Source of the DNA: an uncultured Aquimonas sp.
GTDB lineage: Bacteria; Pseudomonadota; Gammaproteobacteria; Xanthomonadales; Xanthomonadaceae
Length of the DNA stretch: 19,503 nucleotides
Direction of reading: 5' to 3'
NCBI GenBank assembly: GCA_946481615.1
Contig: CAMLOR010000045.1
Location: forward strand, 1 to 19,503
The notes under the pieces were generated by a model. The model had not been told where the DNA came from and made no database searches. It worked only from the letters and a program-made list of their open reading frames with translations. The first letter of the stretch is position 1, and every line of letters starts with the position of its first letter. Below, one piece after another: positions 14,660 to 19,503 of this stretch. Made by a program: the position numbers and the translations under genes.

Positions 14660-14998
14660 TCAACGGATCTCCGGTTGCTGCAACCGGGCTGCGCCTGCGA
14701 GCCGAACCTCGCTGAAACGCATGTGGTCGAGATTGCCGACGGCTACCAACCGGCCGGCCTCCACCAGGCGGCGAACCCGGGATGCGAAGTACACATCGGG
14801 TACGCGGTCGTATTCGCCGTCGAGATCGGACATGGCGGCGCCCACGACGAAAGACACCTTGCGCCAGCGCGAATCGCAGCGCGCCAACAGCGTCGAATCG
14901 ATCGCCGCATGGTCCTTCTCGTCGAGTGCTTCGATGGCCGCCGCCTGCGCGGCGTCGAGTTGCCCCTCATCGGGCGCGCCGTCGAATTCATGGTTCAT
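14660..14998 (-). CDS. DUF3658-like protein
   Basis: The 112-residue protein shows the pattern of the DUF3658 domain: AAAIEALDEKDHAAIDSTLLA, then RWRKVSFVVGAAMSDL, then PDVYFASRVRRLVEAGRLVAVGNLDHMRFSEVRL. In other proteins this domain follows a DUF1835 domain; here it stands alone, so it is a single-domain form. The RVRRLVEAGRLVAVGNL segment looks like a winged-helix-type element, as in small DNA- or protein-binding modules. It is probably cytoplasmic. The start is the ATG at 14998, which precedes the conserved part. It is preceded on the same strand by a gene 54 bases away and may be co-transcribed with it. The function is not known. Confidence 0.75.
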   Translation of the reverse strand: MNHEFDGAPDEGQLDAAQAAAIEALDEKDHAAIDSTLLARCDSRWRKVSFVVGAAMSDLDGEYDRVPDVYFASRVRRLVEAGRLVAVGNLDHMRFSEVRLAGAARLQQPEIR

Positions 14999-15052
14999 GG
15001 TCAGGCTGGACTCTTGGAAGCCATGTCGGGCACCTCCACGGTGGGCCGGATG

Positions 15053-15448
15053 TCATCCGATGGCCTTGGAGTCCCGCGGAGCATGCAACCCGGTGATGCG
15101 AGTCACTCGGCCAACCGCCACGCGCTTGTTTCCCTCGTGGCAGTAGAACTCCACGCCCGGTTGGATGCGCCCGCGATGGGTCTGCTCGCGCATTTCGTCC
15201 ACGACCACCGTCATGCGGGCACGCAGTTCCACGCCGACGGGCAATGGCCGATCGGTCGGCAGACTGTTTCCTTCGGCGTCGCAGAAATCGGGCCAAATCA
15301 TGTAAAGGTGCTCGGCGACGCCTTCGTCGGCGTAGGCAAGATCCCAGCGAATGCCGTTATAGGGCGGTGACTTTCGACCGCCCTGCGCTTCGGTAAGAAT
15401 CCGAATCGTCGCCTCGAAGTCGTCGGGTACGCGATAGAGACGATGCAT
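15053..15448 (-). CDS. Conserved hypothetical protein
   Basis: The 131-residue protein opens LYRVPDDFEATIRILTEAQGGRKSPPYNGIRWDLAYAD and later has MIWPDFCDAEGN and VELRARMTVVVDEMREQTHRG. I recognise this pattern from hypothetical proteins in many proteobacteria, without an assigned function. The series of short strands resembles the beta-barrel of elongation-factor C-terminal domains, a weak comparison. No signal peptide, membrane segment or catalytic motif is seen. The ATG at 15448 fits the conserved N-terminus. It lies between the decaying secreted-protein array (15464 onward) and the DUF3658-like gene and reads in the same direction as both. Confidence 0.75.
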   Translation of the reverse strand: MHRLYRVPDDFEATIRILTEAQGGRKSPPYNGIRWDLAYADEGVAEHLYMIWPDFCDAEGNSLPTDRPLPVGVELRARMTVVVDEMREQTHRGRIQPGVEFYCHEGNKRVAVGRVTRITGLHAPRDSKAIG

Positions 15449-15463
15449 GGCCTGTGGACTTGC

Positions 15464-15695
15464 TCAGGTTGAACAACCAGCTTCGCAGCGATCAGCGGCC
15501 AAAGCATCCACACTTTCGCCAGCCAAGGTCAATCCCGCCTTCGCCAACTGCTGCAACTCGAACCCCACCGACCGGGGCAACGTCGCCTCACCCGCGGCGC
15601 GATCCAGCAAGGCCGCGCACCCACAACACCGAGCGCATGCCGTGCAGGCGATCCATGTGGGCGTCGAGCAGATCGACGACCTGCATCGCGTCCAT
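15464..15695 (-). pseudogene. Frameshifted small gene, VDLLDAH-type copy A
   Basis: From ATG 15695 the frame reads MDAMQVVDLLDAHMDRLHG to SVLWV and then ends early (RGLAGSRRG, stop near 15588). If one G is removed from the TGTGGGTG run near 15612, the reading continues in the other frame as CAALLDRAAGEATLPRSVG to GESVDALAADRC, stopping at 15464. Together that would be about 76 residues of a helical protein, so the gene has either one frameshift or a base-calling error. A second, truncated copy of the N-terminal part lies at 18231-18303. It follows the intact sorting-tail gene at 15736 by about 40 bases. No family was recognised. Confidence 0.6.
15621..15693. repeat. Long direct repeat, copy A (partner at 18231-18303)
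   Basis: These bases and 18231-18303 align with about six differences over the first 70 columns counted by eye, both starting CCACAACACCGAGCGCA on the + strand. They encode the N-terminal VDLLDAH-type segment on the - strand. The two copies flank 2.6 kb that contains the decayed protease, three sorting-tail genes and the GFE remnant. Confidence 0.8.
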
Positions 15696-15735
15696 GACGG
15701 ACCCTTGGCTTCGGACTGATTCTTGGCTGTCGCCC

Positions 15736-16356
15736 TCAAATCGTCCTTGATCTGCTTGCAGTCGGGACAAGCAGGCAAAAAACGAGGGAGCCCAGCCCCC
15801 AGAGTGAAACGCTCGGTATGGAAACGATCGCGCGCGGCGCGAACGGGCCGAATCCAAGCATGATCTGCGTTCGATTGTTCGTCATCGTTGGATCGTCGAT
15901 GAACACTTGCCCGTCCGTCGCGAAGAACTCCAGCGCGTAGGAGCCGCTGGCGCCGGGTGCTACGTGCAGGGCCGTCGTGCAAGCCTTGGACTGCCCGGGA
16001 TCGAGCGGGCCGACGAACACCGACGCTACGAGAAAGCCAGGTTGTCCCGGGGGCGCGGGAAGATCGTCGTAGTACATCTGGCACGGGAATGGTTCCGCGG
16101 CGACCAGTGAAAACTGCTCGAAGTCGAGATGAGGGTATCCGGAAGAACCTGCACCAACCGCCGGAAGGGGCTCCGGCCCCGCGTTGGTGAAGGTGAGCGT
16201 GAGTAGGGCGGTCGATCCGGGCGCCAGGGGGGGCGGCGGATTCATGTGCAGCGCGAGCGACACATCGGCGTTGCGCACCGATTGTGCCTGAGCGTCCGAG
16301 GCGATCAGGCACACGATGGCTGCGACCGTCAGCGACATGACTTGCAAACAATGCAT
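15736..16356 (-). CDS. Secreted protein with IPTL-type C-terminal sorting tail (copy 3)
   Basis: This 206-residue protein has a Sec signal peptide (VMSLTVAAIVCLIASDAQAQ). It then has a beta-rich domain beginning NADVSLALHMNPPPPLAPGS and TALLTLTFTNAGPEPLPAVG, which resembles the DUF11/CARDB type of extracellular immunoglobulin-like domain. Two cysteines (PCQMYYDD and KACTTAL) could form a disulphide. The end is a sorting tail: SIPSVSLWGLGSLVFCLLVP, then a basic SRSRTI. The IP-S-WG pattern matches IPTLxxWG-CTERM tails, which are thought to be processed by an exosortase (XrtH type). Its length equals that of the copy at 18449, and the two share most residues. GGAAG six bases before the ATG supports the start. 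The role is unknown. Confidence 0.85.
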   Translation of the reverse strand: MHCLQVMSLTVAAIVCLIASDAQAQSVRNADVSLALHMNPPPPLAPGSTALLTLTFTNAGPEPLPAVGAGSSGYPHLDFEQFSLVAAEPFPCQMYYDDLPAPPGQPGFLVASVFVGPLDPGQSKACTTALHVAPGASGSYALEFFATDGQVFIDDPTMTNNRTQIMLGFGPFAPRAIVSIPSVSLWGLGSLVFCLLVPTASRSRTI

Positions 16357-16376
16357 CGGCTGCTTCCCGCGCGAGT

Positions 16377-17038
16377 TCAACGATCGCCTTGCTTTTGCGA
16401 CCACCGCAAGACGAGAAATCCGATCATGCAAAGAGCGGAAAGGAGCAGCAGGACGGAAGGCTTTCCCGTTGCCGGAATGGATACTGTCGTCGATTCCGCA
16501 GAGCCGAACTGCAGCACGACGCTTGCACCGTTGTTCGAGGTATCGGTATCCGCAGTTCCGACTTCGCCGTTGATGACGGCGAAGTCGAGGTCGAAGCTTC
16601 CGGTGGCGCCCGGCGAAACGTCGAGTCGGACCGTGCAAACGAGCGAGTCGGCAGGTCCGATTTTCCCGGCAACGACTTGCGCGACAAGAAAGCTCGGTTG
16701 ACCCGAACCCGGCGGCGCAATGAAATCGTCGTAGAACATCTGGCACGGATTCGGCTCACTGGGCACCAGCGAGAAGAGTTCGTGGTCGAGGAACGGATAC
16801 GGCGTCGAGATGACGGAGACCAGGGCCGCAGTGTCCGGCGCCCTTGGTTTGTGACGGTGACTTGGAGTTGCGCGACGTCGCCGGGTGCGAATGGACCCGG
16901 CGGCGTGATGGTGGCAGCGAGCGAGAGATCGACGACCGGTTGCGCCTTTGCTCCGCTTGGCCCACTGACTAGCGCGACCGCCCCAAGCAGCAGAAGCAGG
17001 GTGGGAGCGACCGTTCGACGCGAGGCTCGCATGCTCAC
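16377..17038 (-). pseudogene. Frameshifted secreted protein with C-terminal sorting tail (copy 2)
   Basis: The frame from GTG 17038 encodes a signal peptide (TVAPTLLLLLGAVALVSGPS-GAKA) and the start of the same beta domain (VVDLSLAATITPPGPFAPGD, then VTVTNQG). It shifts at the GGG run at 16841-16843. A second frame continues the homology as PDTAALVSVISTPYPFLDHE, PNPCQMFYDDFIAPPGSGQP, and to the tail SIPATGKPSVLLLLSALCMI plus a basic end, stopping at 16377. One additional G would restore a protein of about 220 residues with TNQGAPDTAAL at the joint. Since everything after the joint is undamaged, a sequencing or assembly error is a real alternative to a pseudogene. The GTG overlaps the stop of the metalloprotease remnant (GTGA). 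Confidence 0.7.
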
Positions 17039-17392
17039 GGGACCGGGAAGTTCGGCCAGATTGCCGGGGTCGGCCCTCGCGTTTGCACCGTCAAACTATT
17101 CCAGCCCATCGCCAAAGACATAGTCCGCGAACGTATTGACGCATCGGAACTGTTTCGATACACCTGAGCTTTGTCGCGCTCCCCCTGTACGCCGCGTGGC
17201 ACGTCCCATGAAATCCTGCGTCGGGTCCGAGAAGAACATCTGGCGGGGGCACCCGTCGGGACAGGTGTTGGCGCTGGTGCCGGACATGTCATCGCGGAAC
17301 GAACCGTTCACATGAATCCGTAGGCGAATGGGTAGATCGTTCGTCGCAAGTCGACACGCGCGCTTCCGCGTTTCAGCATCGCATTTAGTCAT
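17035..17392 (-). pseudogene. Remnant of a metzincin-type metalloprotease C-terminus
   Basis: Two frames together match the end of the metalloprotease at 19066-19503. One frame has NTCPDGCPRQMFFSDPTQDF (compare ACPMGCPIQLHYSNPKVEF) and FADYVFGDGLE (compare ADHGVFGHGFE). The other has VPRGVQGERDKAQVYRNSSD and the end PAIWPNFPVP (compare PAVWANCPVP). Matching the whole region needs at least three frame changes, so decay is more likely than error. The zinc-binding HExxH segment is missing, because the 5' part is replaced by the neighbouring sorting-tail gene. The stop overlaps the start of the next gene, as in the intact copy. Confidence 0.7.
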
Positions 17393-17882
17393 ACCTCCGC
17401 AGGACGACGAGTGACAAGGCCGCGATCGCTGCTGCCAGTAGCGTCAAGCCCAAGGTGTTGTCGACGGGGATGGAGAACGTACCTGTCGCCGTCGCGGCGC
17501 CGCCCACTTGGAACAAGATGGTCTGACCTAGCAAGTCACCACCCGGCGACTGATACGGCCGCGTGTAGAGTTCCAGCTGGTAGCTGCCCTGGGCGAGCCC
17601 AGGAATGCTCACGAGATGGGTAGCCGGCTGAGCTATGCAATTGGCCAGTGCGAGGTGATCGACCGCAACTCGCACCGTCGTGCCTTGCGTAATGACGGTC
17701 GGCGGATTCGCCGGGGCCGTGAGGAAAAATGACTCACAGATGTTGCCGTCGAAGGCCACAACGAACGGGGCGCCCGCCTGAGGCACGGCCGGGATGGTGC
17801 GTAAGTTGTACTGGGCATGGGCTTGCCCCGCGCAGGCGATGCCGCATAACACCGTTGCCAACCATACGAGTAGCGTTTTCAT
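17385..17882 (-). CDS. Secreted protein with IPVD-type C-terminal sorting tail
   Basis: This 165-residue protein has a signal peptide (MKTLLVWLATVLCGIACAGQ-AHA), then a beta-rich mature part: YNLRTIPAVPQAGAPFVVAF, CESFFLTAPANPPTVITQGT, and GLAQGSYQLELYTRPYQSPG. The middle has two cysteines (ICESF, NCIAQP). The C-terminus is FSIPVDNTLGLTLLAAAIAA, followed by a hydrophobic LSLVVL and basic RRYD, an IPTL-CTERM-like tail for cell-envelope anchoring or sorting. The domain differs from the 206-residue copies, so it is a separate family in the same array. The start ATG at 17882 directly precedes the signal peptide; a TTG ten codons earlier is unlikely. Its 3' end runs directly into the metalloprotease remnant. 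Confidence 0.85.
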   Translation of the reverse strand: MKTLLVWLATVLCGIACAGQAHAQYNLRTIPAVPQAGAPFVVAFDGNICESFFLTAPANPPTVITQGTTVRVAVDHLALANCIAQPATHLVSIPGLAQGSYQLELYTRPYQSPGGDLLGQTILFQVGGAATATGTFSIPVDNTLGLTLLAAAIAALSLVVLRRYD

Positions 17883-17904
17883 TGGTTCTGTCCCGTGTCC
17901 TTGC

Positions 17905-18084
17905 TTATTCAAAGCCGTTGGAAAAGATGAGCTGCTGCCCTAGCGTGCACGTCAGATTCGGGCCCGAACAAGGGTCTGACACGGGCGCACCGGTCAGCAG
18001 GTATTCGATGGCATCGGACGCACCGTCGTCGTCAGAATCGGACGCTCGACGCTCGGCCACACACCCACCTGCGCTCCAAACGGT
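17905..18084 (-). pseudogene. C-terminal fragment of a secreted protein ending FSNGFE
   Basis: The open frame between the stop at 18085-18087 and TAA at 17905 encodes RASDSDDDGASDAIEYLL, an Asp-rich calcium-binding-like repeat as in thrombospondin type 3 or dockerin-like segments. It then has SDPCSGPNLTCTLGQQ and ends LIFSNGFE. Such FxxGFE endings recur in secreted proteins of Xanthomonadales. There is no signal peptide, and the only starts are weak (GTG at 18060). The N-terminal part is therefore missing, or lies in the other frame that begins ATG 18101. Confidence 0.55.
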
Positions 18085-18097
18085 TCACACCGCATGA

Positions 18098-18296
18098 TCA
18101 TCTCCTTCGTTGGGCAAAGCCTCCGAGGAGAACGCCGCAGATCGCGGCTGCGAACGCCCACCATGCATCGACGGGAATTGCGTGCGAACGCGCAGGGACC
18201 GCGAAGCCGAGCGGCGCCTGCCGACATCGCCCACAACACCGAGCGCACGCCGTGCAGGCGATCCAGATGCGCGTCGAGCAGATCGACGAGGTGCAT
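18098..18296 (-). pseudogene. Chimeric remnant: VDLLDAH-type copy B joined to a sorting tail
   Basis: ATG 18296 begins MHLVDLLDAHLDRLHGVRSV and LWAM, the same segment as the small gene at 15695. The rest of that gene is absent. In another frame the sequence continues as the end of a different protein, ARSHAIPVDAWWAFAAAICG, then VLLGGFAQRRR, stopping at 18098. This is an IPVD/IPTL-type sorting tail without its secreted domain. The junction falls around 18230. The stop overlaps a following ATG (ATGA at 18098-18101). It looks like a product of recombination within the array. Confidence 0.6.
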
Positions 18297-18303
18297 CGCG
18301 GTC
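18231..18303. repeat. Long direct repeat, copy B (partner at 15621-15693)
   Basis: This is the second copy of the repeat described for 15621-15693, in the same orientation. Beyond 18230 towards lower coordinates the similarity stops abruptly and is replaced by sequence encoding a sorting tail, which marks a recombination or truncation point. The 152 bases between this repeat and the stop of the sorting-tail gene at 18449 hold no gene that I can support. Confidence 0.75.
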
Positions 18304-18448
18304 CGCAGTGGGCGACGCGCCGACGCCTGGGCTGGCGGCCACCGCGGGCGCGAGGCACGCGGATGGGAGGCATGTTGGCGACGACGGATGACGCGAGCGT
18401 GTTGCAGCAGTCGCGCGGTCGTAGACTTCGAGCGCGCGATCGGCCGCT

Positions 18449-19069
18449 TCATCGTCGGGTGCGCGGAAGCTTCTTAGTCGCAGCGAATAGACCGAGTACG
18501 AGCAGACCCAGTGCCGGCAGCGACAGAGTGGGGATGGAAGCCGCTGCGGAAGCCGGACCGGTGAATTGAAGCAGCACCTGGACCCGATTGTTCGCGATAG
18601 TCGGCTCATTGACGAATACCTGTCCATCGGTCGCGAAAAACTCGAGCGGATAGGTGCCGCTGGCGATAGGCGCGACACGCAGCGCCACGGTGCAGCTCTT
18701 CGACTCGCCCGCATTTATCGGCCCGGCGAAGACGGTGGCAGCCAGGTAGCTGGGCTGGCCCGGCGGACCGGGAAAGTCGTCGTAATACATCGTGCACGGC
18801 GCCGGATTCGAGGCGATCAGCGAAAACAGCTCGAAGTCCAGATGCGGGTAGCCGGAGGATCCCGCGCCCACCGCCGGGAGCGCATCCGGCCCGGCATTGG
18901 TGAAGGTGAGAGTGAGCAGTGAGGTCGACCCCGGCACGAAAGGTGGCGGTGGATCCATGTGCAGCGTCAGGTCGAGATCGGCATTGTGCGTTGGCTGTGC
19001 CTGGCCGCTCGAAGCGATCAGGCACATCACCGCGGCTACACCCATCGATCGCAGCGTCAGGATCATCAT
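18449..19069 (-). CDS. Secreted protein with IPTL-type C-terminal sorting tail (copy 1)
   Basis: This 206-residue protein is the intact partner of the metalloprotease gene. The signal peptide SMGVAAVMCLIASSGQAQ is followed by NADLDLTLHMDPPPPFVPGS, TSLLTLTFTNAGPDALPAVG, and AGSSGYPHLDFELFSLI, the same DUF11/CARDB-like extracellular domain as the copy at 15736. Cysteines in APCTMYYDD and KSCTVALRV are conserved between copies. The tail is ASIPTLSLPALGLLVLGLFA, then basic KKLPRTRR, a good IPTL-CTERM signal for exosortase processing. The start is the ATG at 19069, because it overlaps the upstream stop as ATGA; a second ATG follows directly. Coupling with the protease suggests that the two products are made together and act outside the inner membrane. 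Its own function is unknown. Confidence 0.88.
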   Translation of the reverse strand: MMILTLRSMGVAAVMCLIASSGQAQPTHNADLDLTLHMDPPPPFVPGSTSLLTLTFTNAGPDALPAVGAGSSGYPHLDFELFSLIASNPAPCTMYYDDFPGPPGQPSYLAATVFAGPINAGESKSCTVALRVAPIASGTYPLEFFATDGQVFVNEPTIANNRVQVLLQFTGPASAAASIPTLSLPALGLLVLGLFAATKKLPRTRR

Positions 19070-19503
19070 GGGACCGGACAGTTTGCCCACACGGCGGGGT
19101 TGCATGGGAAGTCGGGCAAAGGCTCGAAGCCGTGGCCGAATACGCCATGGTCGGCGACAACCGGGCCGCGGAAGCGTTCCATCGTCGATACCAGCAACAC
19201 CGATGTTCGCGCGTTGCCGCGAGACTGCAGCTGAGGGGCGCCAGGCGCGGTGCCCGTCGGTGTGCCGGGAAATGCCTGGAACTCTACTTTTGGATTCGAG
19301 TAGTGAAGCTGGATGGGGCAGCCCATGGGACATGCGCCGTTCGTTTGATACGCCATGATGGTACGCGCCTGGACGGCAGCGTTGCTCACGGTGTGCCCGT
19401 ACGACCACGGAAAGGACGCCTGATTGACCGGAGCGCCGTTGGGCGGGTCATGCTCAAGTCCGAACTGATGCCCGACCTCGTGCGCGAGTGTGCGGGTGGG
19501 CAG
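19066..19503 (-). CDS. Metzincin zinc metalloprotease, C-terminal part (5' truncated by window)
   Basis: The frame enters from the window edge and gives the last 145 residues. It begins LPTRTLAHEVGHQFGLEHD, a complete metzincin zinc-binding motif (HExxHxxGxxHD), followed by PFPWSYGHTV-like sequence (FPWSYGHTVS) and the Met-turn ARTIMAY. This places it with reprolysin-like (M12B-type) secreted peptidases. The C-terminal part has CPMGCP, which may form disulphides, then VFGHGFE, followed by DFPCNPAVWANCPVP. A secreted or surface protease is likely, but the signal peptide is outside the window. Its TGA overlaps the ATG of the next gene, coding for a protein with a sorting tail. A degenerate copy lies at 17035-17392. 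Substrate is unknown. Confidence 0.88.
   Translation of the reverse strand: MPTRTLAHEVGHQFGLEHDPPNGAPVNQASFPWSYGHTVSNAAVQARTIMAYQTNGACPMGCPIQLHYSNPKVEFQAFPGTPTGTAPGAPQLQSRGNARTSVLLVSTMERFRGPVVADHGVFGHGFEPLPDFPCNPAVWANCPVP

Noticed and set aside
17096..17392. Intact small protein starting MTKCDAETRK
   Set aside because: Its start overlaps the preceding tail gene, it has no signal peptide, and its similarity to the protease end alternates with a second frame, so it is a remnant.
18297..18448. Possible gene in the gap after the sorting-tail gene
   Set aside because: All frames here give Arg/Ala/Ser-rich composition without start signals or similarity to other array members.

Overview
The window is high-GC DNA, most likely from a gammaproteobacterium of the Xanthomonadales/Lysobacterales (Rhodanobacteraceae or Lysobacteraceae type). 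The main evidence is the gene order acetylglutamate kinase with a C-terminal acetyltransferase domain - GNAT - argC - argH - proB - proA, which is typical of that order. Secreted proteins with IPTL-like C-terminal sorting tails and FxxGFE endings, which I associate with the same group, point the same way. Assignment is by recognition of protein families only.

Region 1 (1-6044, + strand) is an arginine/proline biosynthesis operon. The genes overlap or sit close together (ATGA, GTGA, ATGA, a 67-bp gap, then an 11-bp overlap). The proA reading frame carries a REP-like inverted repeat just after its start codon. The repeat is open in frame and adds about 66 residues.

Region 2 (6041-10845, - strand) is a five-gene operon: LLM-class flavin oxidoreductase, GH15 trehalase/glucoamylase-like hydrolase, a small protein of the Anabaena sensory rhodopsin transducer (ASRT) family, an FAD-linked sugar-lactone oxidase-like protein, and a second, divergent ASRT protein. 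All four junctions are 4-bp ATGA/GTGA overlaps. No rhodopsin is present in the window. It reads as a coupled carbohydrate-oxidation unit of unknown substrate and is the best candidate here for an undescribed system.

Region 3 (11043-15448) is a mixed stretch: a secreted protein with a charged Asp/Arg/Tyr tail and a strong terminator, two tandem ATTCCC-type repeats, trxC, a flavodoxin-fold quinone reductase with a perfect FNR/ANR box upstream, a crystallin-J1-annotated small protein, an Imm42-like immunity protein, a lipoprotein, a DUF3658-like protein and a conserved hypothetical protein.

Region 4 (15464-19503, - strand) is a decaying tandem array of secreted-protein genes. The repeating unit is a metzincin metalloprotease whose stop codon overlaps the start of a gene for a protein with an IPTL-type C-terminal sorting tail, followed by a short gene beginning with a VDLLDAH-type segment. 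One intact metalloprotease end and three intact sorting-tail genes lie among frameshifted or truncated copies. Several frameshifts fall at short G runs, so sequencing error has to be excluded before calling them pseudogenes.
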